From the NCBI RefSeq assembly GCF_002119525.1, contig NZ_CP017917.1, positions 620,001 through 684,000 of the forward strand: a stretch of DNA of 64,000 nt. Reading direction: 5' to 3'. The notes under the pieces were generated by a model that was not told where the DNA came from, did not search any database, and worked only from the letters and a program-made list of their open reading frames with translations. The translations under genes were made by a program, and so were the position numbers. Every line of letters starts with the position of its first letter. Position 1 is the first letter of the stretch. Shown piece after piece: positions 45,324 through 54,678 of the stretch. This DNA comes from Vibrio syngnathi. Its GTDB lineage: Bacteria; Pseudomonadota; Gammaproteobacteria; Enterobacterales; Vibrionaceae.

Positions 45324-45340
45324 AGCGTACACGTGTAAGT
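45324..45340. promoter_or_regulatory. FabR-like operator of the desaturase gene
   Basis: AGCGTACACGTGTAAGT contains the perfect palindrome TACACGTGTA and the AGCGTACA half-site remembered from FabR operators. About 45-60 bases before the desaturase ATG. Confidence 0.6.
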
Positions 45341-45447
45341 CAAGATTGAAAGTGTAAACGTGCATTAGTATGTTTTGCTTAAATATTGTATAAAGGTAGT
45401 GTGAAATGTAGTAGCAAGTCATAAATGGAAGTACTAAGGGCTAATAA

Positions 45448-45993
45448 ATGGAAATTAAGGTAGCTGAATATAAAGATTATGAGCGGATTGCCCAATTACA
45501 CGCGGATAGCTGGAAGCTATATTACCGTGGCATTCTTGCTGATGATTACTTAGAAAATGATGTTTTGGAGGACAGATCTGTTATTTGGCAGACTCGTTTG
45601 ATTAATCCTCCTTTTAACCAACATGTTTTATTGCTTGAAGAGGGTGGTTTACTGGTTGGTTTTGTCTGTGCGTTTGGTAATCACAACTTTGAACGTGGTA
45701 CGTTCATTGATGCGTTACATGTAGACAATAATTACCGCGGTCGTGGTGTTGGTAAGCGTTTGTTGTCTGAATTATCAAAGTGGTTACAGCAATACTATTC
45801 GGACTCAGGACTGTACTTAGAGGTGATGTCTGAAAATCACCAAGCCATTGCGTTTTACCAAGCGATTGGTGGTAAAGAAGAGCTAGAGCAAGTTTGGAAT
45901 GCACCATGTGGTAGTCAAGTTAACGAAAAAGTGATTTCTTGGGGTTCACCTGTTGAACTTGAACAGAAGACAGCAAGCGTTGTGTATTCTTAA
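45448..45993 (+). CDS. GNAT-family acetyltransferase
   Basis: A 181-residue N-acetyltransferase. The acetyl-CoA loop RGRGVGKRLL (about 95-104) and the following DSGLYLEVMSENHQAIAFYQAIG pattern are diagnostic for GNAT. Substrate unknown. Single gene divergent from the desaturase gene. Confidence 0.92.
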   Translation: MEIKVAEYKDYERIAQLHADSWKLYYRGILADDYLENDVLEDRSVIWQTRLINPPFNQHVLLLEEGGLLVGFVCAFGNHNFERGTFIDALHVDNNYRGRGVGKRLLSELSKWLQQYYSDSGLYLEVMSENHQAIAFYQAIGGKEELEQVWNAPCGSQVNEKVISWGSPVELEQKTASVVYS

Positions 45994-46071
45994 TCGCTTC
46001 ACGTTGACTAATCGTTCCTTTTTCAACAGTAGCTTCTTAGTAAAGTTGCTTTAAACCTGAAGAACAAAGAC

Positions 46072-46107
46072 AAAAGCCCCGAGAATTAAAGTGCTCGGGG
46101 CTTTTTT
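46072..46107. terminator. bidirectional terminator
   Basis: Stem AAAAGCCCCGAG/CTCGGGGCTTTT between the GNAT and ylqF genes. Confidence 0.9.
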
Positions 46108-46177
46108 GATTCGAGTAGACGCTTCAATTATTTGGCGTTTAGTCGCACCATGTGGTTTTTCTTTAAACGAATAGATC

Positions 46178-47113
46178 TTAACGTTTGTTCTTCAAGTAAC
46201 GCTTGCGTCGCTCTTCTTTCTTCTTAATTTGTTGTTCTGCTTTCAGCGCAGCCGCTTCTTCAACTTCGATCAACTCTTGTGTGATCATTTCTGGTAGCTC
46301 TAACGTTACTTTACCTAAAGTACCATTACGCAGTTCATGAAGTAGGATTTCAGAACATTTGTGAATGTCTATATGACCACCAGCACGAAGTGCACCACGC
46401 TTACGACCAATCGCTTCCATCAATTCGATATCAGACTCTGGAAGCTCTTCAATTTGGTAGCGTTCTTGCAAAAGATTAGGGTATTGCTTTGCAAGGTACT
46501 CGACTGTGTAGAATGCCACTTCATCGTATTCCATTGCCGTATCTTTTACAGCGCCTGTTGCAGCCAAGCGGAAGCCACTGTGTGGGTTTTCTACTTTAGG
46601 CCATAGGATTCCAGGAGTATCTGAAAGGATCACGCCATTTTGCAGATTGATGCGTTGCTGGCGACGAGTTACCGCTGGTTGGTTACCAGTAACCGCAATG
46701 GTACGTCCAGCTAAACAGTTGATGATGGTCGATTTACCCACGTTCGGAATACCCATGATCATAGTGCGAATGTTCTTGCCCATTTGCTCACGGTGTGGTG
46801 CCAGTTTACGCACTAACTCCATAACGTGGTTAACTTCTTCTTTTACGCTAGTCGTAATCGCAATCGCTTTAACGCCTTGCTCTTTCTCGAAGTGCTCGAT
46901 CCAACGTTGAGTCAGTTCAGGATCCGCAAGGTCACGCTTGTTCAACACTTTTACACAAGGCTTATCGCCGCGCAGTGAAGAGATCATTGGATTTTCACTA
47001 CTGAACGGGATACGAGCGTCCAGTACTTCGATGATCACATCAACCTGTGGGATAACTTCTTCGATTTCTTTACGGGCTTTATGCATGTGACCCGGAAACC
47101 ATTGAATAGACAT
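46178..47113 (-). CDS. ylqF: ribosome-biogenesis GTPase YlqF/RbgA
   Basis: A 311-residue circularly permuted GTPase: the G4 motif NKRD comes before the P-loop GIPNVGKST, then DTPG. In Bacillus, YlqF helps assemble the 50S subunit. The start MSIQWFPGHMHKARKEI is the conserved N-terminus, at the ATG at 47113, so a longer frame to 47197 is wrong. The lysine/arginine-rich tail (QQIKKKEERRKRYLKNKR) probably binds rRNA. Single gene. Confidence 0.94.
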   Translation of the reverse strand: MSIQWFPGHMHKARKEIEEVIPQVDVIIEVLDARIPFSSENPMISSLRGDKPCVKVLNKRDLADPELTQRWIEHFEKEQGVKAIAITTSVKEEVNHVMELVRKLAPHREQMGKNIRTMIMGIPNVGKSTIINCLAGRTIAVTGNQPAVTRRQQRINLQNGVILSDTPGILWPKVENPHSGFRLAATGAVKDTAMEYDEVAFYTVEYLAKQYPNLLQERYQIEELPESDIELMEAIGRKRGALRAGGHIDIHKCSEILLHELRNGTLGKVTLELPEMITQELIEVEEAAALKAEQQIKKKEERRKRYLKNKR

Positions 47114-47279
47114 AGAGATAAACCTTGATAAATATATTTGCTGCACATTGTAAGGGTTGGATGATACGTGTAAAGGTATATCTATCGCGACCTTCAATGA
47201 GTTCAGTGACTTTGCTTGAAGTATAGGAGAATTAGTGATGTTTATTTAGCTTAGATTGACCTAATGAAGGTGAGCTCCG

Positions 47280-47594
47280 TTACTGTTGTGAAGCATAAAA
47301 AGCCGCAATATCTTTCAAGTCTTGATCATTGAGCTTACTCAGTTGTGTTTGCATCATCTCAGCGTAAGCGCCTTGTCTATCACCGTTTTGGTAAGCTTTC
47401 ATTGTGTTATAGAGGTAAGTTGAATCTTGGCCAGAAAGTTTTGGGTAAGCAGTGTTACTTGTTTCACCCGTGGGGTTATGACAGAAAATGCAACTTGGTG
47501 ACTTCATTTTACCCAGTTCAGGATCGCCAAAATTAGAGGCATGAAGGCTAGGGGAAAGAGTGAGTAATAGTAAAGTGAAGGAACGGTAAGTCAT
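47280..47594 (-). CDS. small periplasmic c-type cytochrome
   Basis: A 104-residue protein with a signal peptide (about 1-19, SLHA/SN) and one haem site CIFCH near residue 35. The C-terminus (LNDQDLKDIAAFYASQQ) is the usual end of class I cytochromes c. The axial methionine would be in EMMQ. I start at the ATG at 47594 after GGAG. The redox partner is unknown. Confidence 0.9.
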   Translation of the reverse strand: MTYRSFTLLLLTLSPSLHASNFGDPELGKMKSPSCIFCHNPTGETSNTAYPKLSGQDSTYLYNTMKAYQNGDRQGAYAEMMQTQLSKLNDQDLKDIAAFYASQQ

Positions 47595-47933
47595 GCTTTT
47601 GCTCCGGTAAAAACATAACAATAAAGCTTACCCTAAGGGGAAGCTCAAGTCTGAATTGCTAAAAAGCCAAATATTGTTAAGCACTCAGCGTACTTTTTGC
47701 TCTGCTAGGGAAATCGAGGGTTTCAGACGTGATGTTTTGTGAGTTTACAAACTCTACTCGTTTCTTAGAGGGCAGAATGTAATTAAGTCACTGGTGATAT
47801 GATTTAAACTTCGTTGTTCAGTCTAACTGTGATTCTATGATGGAGGGGGATAATAGAAGCGCCTAAATTATAATGCGGTATGTTGTAAAACAACTGTAAT
47901 CCGGTGTCTCTATATTCGTGACTCAAATATTAA
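47595..47933. other. 339-base intergenic region
   Basis: Contains a hairpin GCTTACCC/GGGGAAGC near 47625-47644 that, read on the minus strand, has a weak T-tract and might end the LuxR-type transcript. Otherwise nothing seen. Confidence 0.35.
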
Positions 47934-48617
47934 CTACATGCCTGGTTGTATAATAGTCTCTAAACTATTGATAAAATTTGCTTTTCTTATCGCTTCTTTT
48001 CGATTGGTTACGTTTATTTTTTTATATATGTTATATACATGCGTTTTTACTGTACTTTCTGAAATAAATAGTTCATTTGATATCTCTAAGTTTGTTTCTC
48101 CTCTGATAAGTCGTTTAAATATTTGAGCTTCTCTTTTCGTAAGGCTAGATAATATTACCTGTGACTTGAATGTATGAGAGCGCGCATTGGATAAAATATG
48201 CGACATTAACTTCCTCGGTAACCATAGGTCATCATCACAGACTGTTTTCAAACAACGTGTAAGGTGTTCGATAGGAGCATCCTGATAGATTATGCCTTTT
48301 ATATTAAACATGTTGAATAACTGCATTACAGTAATACTCTGTCCGGTAATATCAGAGGGGACGTCATAGATTACCCATTTATTTGACTCAACTTTTGATA
48401 AGGTGAGGTAGATATCTTTGATGTCAGCTAAGAGTAAGTAACTAATGAGAATGACATCAAACGTCTTACGATGATTTGAACGTTCAATACCCAAAATACA
48501 TTCGCGACTAAAAGAAAAGTCACTGTATTTCTCTATTTCTCGTTGAATAAACTGGTTATTTATACCGTTGTCGCCAATTAGGAGCATGTGCTTTAAATTA
48601 TTTTTTTGGTTATGCAT
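47934..48617 (-). CDS. LuxR-type regulator of the VpsT/CsgD group
   Basis: A 227-residue regulator with a receiver-like N-terminal domain and a LuxR helix-turn-helix (LTKREAQIFKRLIRGETNLEISNELFISESTVKTH). The usual phosphoacceptor aspartate is replaced: FDVILIS puts Ser59 there, so it should not be phosphorylated. Residues 132-135 read WLPR at the place of the c-di-GMP-binding W[FLM][TS]R of VpsT. The ATG at 48617 follows GGAG. It lies 95 bases downstream of the pilus operon on the same strand and is its probable regulator. Confidence 0.88.
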   Translation of the reverse strand: MHNQKNNLKHMLLIGDNGINNQFIQREIEKYSDFSFSRECILGIERSNHRKTFDVILISYLLLADIKDIYLTLSKVESNKWVIYDVPSDITGQSITVMQLFNMFNIKGIIYQDAPIEHLTRCLKTVCDDDLWLPRKLMSHILSNARSHTFKSQVILSSLTKREAQIFKRLIRGETNLEISNELFISESTVKTHVYNIYKKINVTNRKEAIRKANFINSLETIIQPGM

Positions 48618-48712
48618 AACGTACTCCGAAACTGACAAACTAAGTTTTGATTATATGATGTGTCGTTTTATATAATTTCGTTGCATATCTCAGGATTTAT
48701 ATAATTACATAT

Positions 48713-49594
48713 TTACGGCTGCTGTGAAAGGAGAGGTTCTATAGAAATTTGTAATGTGTCGTCATATATTCCTCCCGGTTTGTTCTCTGTTTCCCCAATA
48801 ACAAAACTCAAAGGAATAGGTTGACCAATCGTAGCTGAAAGACGCTGAATTTTTGCATCAAGTTGATTGAGGTTTACTCTATCGTTATCTAGGGAAAGTT
48901 CGTATGGAATATCCCATTTTGTCTCATCAGATTCATGACGTAGCATCCCTTGATGGGATGATTCCAATACGATGGTATACGCTGTATTACTTTGCACCCA
49001 TAGGTTCGGTGCAGAACTAATAATCTTGTTTGAATATAATGTTCCTAGATCAAGGTCATAATGCTGTTGAGTTAACCCATAAAAGTGAACTTTTGCAGCT
49101 GGTGGCACGGTAACGGATACTGGGAGTGAGCTAGGGCTGATCTCTATTTGTTGGTTGTCTGAGGTATAAGAGGGCGACACTTCTAAAAGCCCCCGGTAGG
49201 TTCCAGACGCTAGCCACTGTTTGCTTGGGAAACGCATTTGTATGGTTGTCGAAGGTTGACTGTCGGTTAATGATAAATGCCACTGATTAGCGATTGGCGT
49301 ACCAACTTGCCCACTCCACTCGAAGTTGAGTTTGTCTTGGTTTACCCCTTTTAACGTCCGACTAGTATCATTAAGTTGTAGAACCAAACTCAATTTGCAG
49401 TCTTCGCCAATTATATTCGCATCGATCCTATAAGTATTAATTGTTGCGTAAGTACCAGTGTTGAAAACGTCGTATTGCGACTGGGATGAGACGGGTTGAA
49501 TCGTCAATGCACTAGTTTCACATGCTAATACAGAGGATACAGAATTTATGGCGATGAGGAACCATCCTCCCCACAGAAGTTGTTTAATCCACAT
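48713..49594 (-). CDS. two-domain tip protein of a chaperone-usher pilus
   Basis: A 293-residue exported protein (signal peptide ending near VLA/CE). The N-terminal half (to about 155) would be a receptor or tip domain; the C-terminal half has the spore-coat-U-like pilin fold ending in GGIYDDTLQISIEP, the donor-strand type end that a pilus chaperone recognises. Last gene of the operon, overlapping the usher's end. The ATG at 49594 follows GGAG at suitable distance, better than the ATG two codons upstream. Ligand unknown. Confidence 0.75.
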   Translation of the reverse strand: MWIKQLLWGGWFLIAINSVSSVLACETSALTIQPVSSQSQYDVFNTGTYATINTYRIDANIIGEDCKLSLVLQLNDTSRTLKGVNQDKLNFEWSGQVGTPIANQWHLSLTDSQPSTTIQMRFPSKQWLASGTYRGLLEVSPSYTSDNQQIEISPSSLPVSVTVPPAAKVHFYGLTQQHYDLDLGTLYSNKIISSAPNLWVQSNTAYTIVLESSHQGMLRHESDETKWDIPYELSLDNDRVNLNQLDAKIQRLSATIGQPIPLSFVIGETENKPGGIYDDTLQISIEPLLSQQP

Positions 49595-52076
49595 ACACAT
49601 CTCCTAGTCTGATCAAGTTGTCACTGCGCTCGCTGAGAGTAATGATGGCTGACTCTTGTCCTTTCGTGTCAAGGATCAGCTGATATTTACCTGGCTTTAA
49701 TCCAGATATCGCAAATATGCCGTTCCGATTGGTAAAGAAGTCAATCGGTAACTGTTTAGCGTCGCCAAGGTAATGTGCAACACCTGCGACAAGTGAAATT
49801 GGATTGTTACTTTGACGATCGTATAGTTTGCCAATCACGGTTAAGACAGCATCGGAGCCAATTTGTAGTTGGTAACCCCGCTTATAGTCAGGCTTAACCC
49901 AAAAAGCACCATCACCCAAGTCATATCCCGGTGGTAAGTTATCGACCTCATAACCGATGACTTGGCCATTATAAGCAACGAGATCAGGGACCATAGCCTT
50001 TGCATCTCCTTTAAGGTAAACGCGCGCGTACTGTCCGTCTTTTGTTGGGTCCAATGCTACGTCATTCTCTGTCAGGCTTTCATGTTTGCTGACAATGGCA
50101 AATGCTTCTCGGACTGGTCTGCCGATCGTCACCGATGAACCTGCAAACGCAAGCGCACTACTGATGGTCACGTCGGTACTGTGGTTTCTTGTGTCACCAC
50201 TAATGTCTTCAAGTCGCGAGGCATGTGTCGCACTCAATTCGTAACGGTTTGCCGTATAATTAACTCCAGCGTCCATATCGACGTCCGTTTCTTCATTCGT
50301 AATGACACTCGCAAACCCCGATATCCCTCCGGTGTTACCTATATTATTCTGATAGCTATAATCTAAGGCGGCTTCTTTGAGCTCTGTACTGTAACGACCG
50401 ACGACACGAGTTTGTCGGCTGAGAGGCCAACTTATGGTGACCGTGGTGCTGATGTCATCGTCTTTACTGGCGTGATCTTGATAGCTAACACGCGCACTCC
50501 AAGTCGCGGGAGTATCAAACAGTCCGTCTGATAAACTCGGGCTAATTCGCCAATAGTCATTCTCTTTGTCTATTCCTGAACGGTAATTGACTGTCATGGC
50601 GGCACGTAAAGATCGACCTAGATAAATCGAACCGAATGCAGAAGCATAGTGAGTGGTTAAGTTGATGTCTTTATCGGAAGCGTCAAACCCAGTAACACCG
50701 GTAAAATTGTTGCTCAGATACTCATAACTAACACTCAGTTGTGGAGCAAGTGTATTCTTACTGGAAAATTCCGCATCGAACGCAACTTTATAAGCATCGC
50801 CAGTTCCAAATGCAGGGTGTTCGCTACGTGAAGCATTGAGTTCAGTGACTCCCCATCTAGAAGCAATCAGTGCGGTGGTACCATACTGGTATAGATCTTC
50901 ACGGGTTTGAAAGTTCGTACCCAACGTTAACCAAGGGTTAATACCCACATCGATATAACCATGGAAAATACGCTCGTCGGTTAGGTATTCTAATTGTCCA
51001 TTTTGGAGTTCAGAGGGTGCGCCGTACATAATGCTATATTCAAACTCACCGCTATTGAGTAAGTCGTTACCTGTCGCAATAGAAAACTCGATACGCTCTT
51101 CATTCCCAGAACGATCGGTAATAACGAGTACAATGTCGTTACTACCTTGCGCGAGAGGTATATCACTCAGGTTATAGCTACCAGCGCCTAAGGTTAATCG
51201 TTGGACTGCAATCCCATCTATATAGACATCGACATTCGAGGCTCTTTGCAGTGTGAATGATTGATTAGCTCGTGGTCGTGCATTTCTGGTTGGAATGAGT
51301 GTGAAATCTCGAGTTAAGCCAATCCCCAGTATGTCGGTACTGTCCTGAAAAGATTGACCACTGTTATACATATCACCGAACACAAGCCGTGTACCTTGCT
51401 GAGCAAAGTCAATATTAAGACGAGATCCTTCTCTTACGTATCGCGAATCTTGTGATGAACTGTTTTCTAAATAGGATTCATATTCAAAGTTTAGAAAACC
51501 AATGTTAAGTGCTGAGTCGAATTGACTGCGATAGAGATCCTGCCTAGACGATTTTTGATCGACATATTGGCTCTCATTGGCGGAAAGGGCGACGTTAACG
51601 TATCCGCTTAACAGACTTGGCTCAGCATAGTTATAAAAATCATCTTCGCCGTTCATCGAGAGTTGTTGGGTTAAGCTAAATTCTGGCGGAACCGTCACGA
51701 TACATTCCAACGAAGAAAAGTCGAAATTAAGTCCCAGCCCTACGTTTTCAAAGTGGTGCTGAGAAAGCATCTCATCGTTTGTTGTGTCATTGAGCTTCCC
51801 AATACCTTCTTTAGTGACGACAGACGAAAGGAGAGACAACGTACTTTCCTTTGGCAAAAGAATCTCGTTGTTCGCGGTAATGATAATATCCGCTTCCCCC
51901 AGTATGGTGTCGCTTATCCTTAGTAAAGAGGTTAGTTGAATATCGCGTCCTGTCGGGTTCAAGACCATTTCCTGGCCCCAAGCAGCAGGGCTTAAGGCAG
52001 CACAATAAAACAGTGCTAATCCCAAGACATAGAAAACTTGCCACATCTTGTGAGAGGTTTCAGTTTTCATATCCAT
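49584..52076 (-). CDS. outer-membrane usher of a chaperone-usher pilus
   Basis: An 830-residue usher that secretes and assembles pilins across the outer membrane. Signal peptide about 1-34; N-terminal chaperone-binding domain; a long beta-barrel with the plug region (VDVYIDGIAVQRLTLGAGSYNLSDIPLAQG); and C-terminal domains (YQLQIGSDAVLTVIGKLYD, LKPGKYQLIL). Size is typical. It overlaps the upstream chaperone gene by 17 bases and the tip-protein gene at the other end, so the genes are translationally coupled. Confidence 0.93.
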   Translation of the reverse strand: MDMKTETSHKMWQVFYVLGLALFYCAALSPAAWGQEMVLNPTGRDIQLTSLLRISDTILGEADIIITANNEILLPKESTLSLLSSVVTKEGIGKLNDTTNDEMLSQHHFENVGLGLNFDFSSLECIVTVPPEFSLTQQLSMNGEDDFYNYAEPSLLSGYVNVALSANESQYVDQKSSRQDLYRSQFDSALNIGFLNFEYESYLENSSSQDSRYVREGSRLNIDFAQQGTRLVFGDMYNSGQSFQDSTDILGIGLTRDFTLIPTRNARPRANQSFTLQRASNVDVYIDGIAVQRLTLGAGSYNLSDIPLAQGSNDIVLVITDRSGNEERIEFSIATGNDLLNSGEFEYSIMYGAPSELQNGQLEYLTDERIFHGYIDVGINPWLTLGTNFQTREDLYQYGTTALIASRWGVTELNASRSEHPAFGTGDAYKVAFDAEFSSKNTLAPQLSVSYEYLSNNFTGVTGFDASDKDINLTTHYASAFGSIYLGRSLRAAMTVNYRSGIDKENDYWRISPSLSDGLFDTPATWSARVSYQDHASKDDDISTTVTISWPLSRQTRVVGRYSTELKEAALDYSYQNNIGNTGGISGFASVITNEETDVDMDAGVNYTANRYELSATHASRLEDISGDTRNHSTDVTISSALAFAGSSVTIGRPVREAFAIVSKHESLTENDVALDPTKDGQYARVYLKGDAKAMVPDLVAYNGQVIGYEVDNLPPGYDLGDGAFWVKPDYKRGYQLQIGSDAVLTVIGKLYDRQSNNPISLVAGVAHYLGDAKQLPIDFFTNRNGIFAISGLKPGKYQLILDTKGQESAIITLSERSDNLIRLGDVYVD

Positions 52077-52746
52077 GGTAAGTGCCTACTGGTAAGTAAT
52101 TTAAAGAAGAAGGCAAAGTAATAGTCGAGCGTGGTGGAATAAACTGTTCACCTAAAGCCTCATGTACCTTTTGGTTCTGAGATTCGAGCCCCTTAAAATG
52201 AAGTAACGATGTATAGGTAAATCGCGACCCTGAATTAGTGAGTGTTAGTTTTCCTTGTTCATCTATGTGTAATTTCACGTCAGGCTCTAATGAGGATGAG
52301 TGAATGTGCAACAACGCATTATAGTGAACTTGCAAATTGATACCGGTTGTTAAACTTGTGGGCTTATCTATTTTTGCGTTGTTTTGACCAATGTTTACGG
52401 TACTGAAGCGAACAAAGTAACTTTGGGAAGTTTCGAGTGAGCGTTTTCCCAGCCATTGGATACGGAATACTTGACGTTCACCGGGTGCCAACATTGCGGC
52501 TGGTGGAAATACAAACATCATCTCACTCGATAGATCTGATGTTTGGAACGTGCCATCAGGTAAGAATTTCAAACGACGAACGTTAGCTTCAAGTGGGAGA
52601 TCCCGCGTTGAGTTGTTAGTTACAACCAGTTGCGATGTTGCCCTGTGATCGGTGTTGAGCTCAATGACGGTTGGAAACAGTGTTATGCCAAACGTTTGTG
52701 CACACAGAACGCAGTAAATGAACCCACCCAAGATATAACGTCTCAT
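52060..52746 (-). CDS. second periplasmic pilus chaperone
   Basis: A 228-residue PapD-like chaperone: signal peptide (about 1-19), an immunoglobulin-like first domain (VIELNTDHRATSQLVVTNNSTRDLPLEANV, then PPAAMLAPGERQVFRIQWLG, the conserved strand that donates to pilins) and a second domain. It starts two bases after the end of the first chaperone gene. Only about a quarter of its residues look shared with the first chaperone, so this is a separate branch, not a recent copy. Confidence 0.88.
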   Translation of the reverse strand: MRRYILGGFIYCVLCAQTFGITLFPTVIELNTDHRATSQLVVTNNSTRDLPLEANVRRLKFLPDGTFQTSDLSSEMMFVFPPAAMLAPGERQVFRIQWLGKRSLETSQSYFVRFSTVNIGQNNAKIDKPTSLTTGINLQVHYNALLHIHSSSLEPDVKLHIDEQGKLTLTNSGSRFTYTSLLHFKGLESQNQKVHEALGEQFIPPRSTITLPSSLNYLPVGTYHGYEN

Positions 52747-52748
52747 TG

Positions 52749-53474
52749 CTACTGATCCTGCTCGATTTCAATCGATAGCGTGTCTACATTGTAATCTTCA
52801 AGTGGCTGCATTTCGAAAAAACGAGTGGAATAGGGAAGAACCAAAGTTCCTGGAATACGTTTGGCAATTTCTACGCCTTTCAAATATGTTGAATTTGTAC
52901 CGTCAGAAATTTTCCATGTCGTATTGGTTAACCGACCATAACTATTGCCACTATTCAGTACTTCAAGGACCCATTTGTTATTTTTGTCATTTGCTTCGAT
53001 ACTTTTTATTTCTAATTGAGAGGCTGTGTTCTGAGGTCGCACGTTGATCAGCGTATTAAACTGAAGTAACAAACTCACTTGTCCTTGGTTACTGCTTGCT
53101 CTTTGAACTTTCACTTGCTTAACCGCAATACGAAAAGCTTTTGACTCTGTGATGGAAGGGTCACCTAAATATCGCACCATAATGGATTGGGAACGTCCAG
53201 GCTCTATGATTGCGGTTACCGGAATCACTAATAGCTCGTCATCTGCAGGCGTCGTGGTCTCTTTTCCATATTTGTCCATTGTCATGTATACCGGAGACAA
53301 CTCAACCGTGAGTGGTTCTTGAGACGAATTCTCAACCCTCATCGTCATTTGGGCTCTTTTACCAAGTGGCGTCATCTCCATAGACATCGGCTCTACTTTG
53401 AACGCATGAGCAGACAAACAAGTGAGTGACAATATTAAGAGAACAGTCCATTTATGCATGATCCATTTATACAT
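52749..53474 (-). CDS. first periplasmic pilus chaperone
   Basis: A 241-residue PapD-like chaperone with signal peptide (ending SAHA/FK) and the family's first domain (EPMSMEMTPLGKRAQMTMRVENSSQEPLTVELSP, VIPVTAIIEPGRSQSIMVRYLG). It should bind pilin subunits by donor-strand complementation. I start at the ATG at 53474, preceded at nine bases by GGAG; an ATG five codons later is possible. Next to its distinct partner chaperone. Confidence 0.88.
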   Translation of the reverse strand: MYKWIMHKWTVLLILSLTCLSAHAFKVEPMSMEMTPLGKRAQMTMRVENSSQEPLTVELSPVYMTMDKYGKETTTPADDELLVIPVTAIIEPGRSQSIMVRYLGDPSITESKAFRIAVKQVKVQRASSNQGQVSLLLQFNTLINVRPQNTASQLEIKSIEANDKNNKWVLEVLNSGNSYGRLTNTTWKISDGTNSTYLKGVEIAKRIPGTLVLPYSTRFFEMQPLEDYNVDTLSIEIEQDQ

Positions 53475-53589
53475 CGCGATGAGCTCCAAATTAAACTAGA
53501 GACGGTAATACAACTGAGGTTAAGTTTTAATACAACTAAGGCTTGGATGAAGTCGGAGGCCAAAAAATAGCCCCCGACTTATTTAACCT

Positions 53590-54090
53590 CTAATTTGAGG
53601 TGATATTGACGGTTAATGTATCTGAGTAGCCACCTGCCCAAGGGGAGGTTTCTGTTGTCACAATATCAATGGACGCGGCAACACCAGTCGCCAATGTTCC
53701 AGAACCACCATAAGAGTTACTTACAGAAACATCGTTTTGACCAGGTCCACCAGGAGCATTAAGTGTGAAAGGAGCTAGGCCGCCCGCAGGGTTAAATGTT
53801 GCATCGTAGGTAAGAGCGTAGTCTTCGCTATCGTCTGACTCTAAACCACCTTCTGCACTCGTTAGTGTCACCGTTGCACCATCGACGTCATTACACTTCA
53901 TGTTAAGACCACTAACAGAAAGGTTTTGAATTTGAGATACGTTACCGAAGTCCATCAATTGTGTTGAAAGACCAGTAACTTCACATACAGGTGAAACAAA
54001 ACCAACTAACTGGACATCACCAGGAGCGGCTTGAACTTGAGCACCAAAAATAGCAGTGACTGTTGCTGCGTAGAGTGTTAGCTTTTTCAT
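53590..54090 (-). CDS. major pilin-like subunit
   Basis: A 166-residue exported protein (signal peptide ending VQA/AP) with two cysteines (PVCEV and MKCND) and a final GGYSDTLTVNITSN typical of the spore-coat-U pilin fold. Glycine-rich loops (GGPGQND, NSYGGSGT) resemble archaic pilins such as CsuA/B. Strong ribosome-binding site AAGGA suggests high expression. The long gap (about 100 bases) to the chaperone gene may hold an internal processing or attenuation site. Confidence 0.8.
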   Translation of the reverse strand: MKKLTLYAATVTAIFGAQVQAAPGDVQLVGFVSPVCEVTGLSTQLMDFGNVSQIQNLSVSGLNMKCNDVDGATVTLTSAEGGLESDDSEDYALTYDATFNPAGGLAPFTLNAPGGPGQNDVSVSNSYGGSGTLATGVAASIDIVTTETSPWAGGYSDTLTVNITSN

Positions 54091-54168
54091 TAGAAATTCC
54101 TTTATCTTAAATGATTGGCTCGAATACTGCTGAGCGTATTTTGTATCTGCAGATACATTGCAGAGTTT

Positions 54169-54678
54169 TTACTTTGTCACGCTATGAATCGAAGGGTAAA
54201 CTTCGATCTCAATAACGTCTTGATAATAACCTGCGTAACGCAAGCTATTTTCGAGTGCTACCCTAAGGCTCCCTTGTTGAGAGAAAGGAATAACACCAGA
54301 ACTGTTTATCATTACTGGTGAAATAAGTTGGCTGCTGTGCCTGTTTTCATAAAGACGAAGCTCGTCTATTTGTAATGACAGATTATAACTTTCAACAATA
54401 TCAACACCTTGGTGCTGATATTTTAAGCCTCCATATTTTGAATTGATCGTTATACCCAACGGACGGTTACAATACATATTAAAAGGCAACAATTGCACAT
54501 CATGGTTTTCCGTGAACTTCATGATGTTGCCAGAGAAGAAATTTATTTCGCATCGATCTTTGATCTGACCGTTAATTCCTAACGTTAAGGTGTTAGCACT
54601 GGCATAGAATGAAAGTGACAAACTAAAAATTAACGTTGAGATGATGAAATTATGAAGAATCCTGAATGCTCTAGTCAT
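54169..54678 (-). CDS. minor pilin-like subunit, first gene of the pilus operon
   Basis: A 169-residue exported protein (signal peptide ending SFYASA/N) with two cysteines (DRCEIN and MYCNR) and a C-terminal YYQDVIEIEVYPS, the pilin fold ending. Related in layout to the next pilin but clearly diverged. Two adjacent ATGs (54681, 54678) follow the ribosome-binding site AGAGGGGA; the second has the better spacing. Possibly a base or adaptor pilin. Confidence 0.7.
   Translation of the reverse strand: MTRAFRILHNFIISTLIFSLSLSFYASANTLTLGINGQIKDRCEINFFSGNIMKFTENHDVQLLPFNMYCNRPLGITINSKYGGLKYQHQGVDIVESYNLSLQIDELRLYENRHSSQLISPVMINSSGVIPFSQQGSLRVALENSLRYAGYYQDVIEIEVYPSIHSVTK

Noticed and set aside
45282..45422. 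47-residue N-terminal extension of the desaturase
   Set aside because: It covers the FabR-like operator and aligns with nothing typical of desaturases; the ATG at 45281 starts the usual N-terminus.
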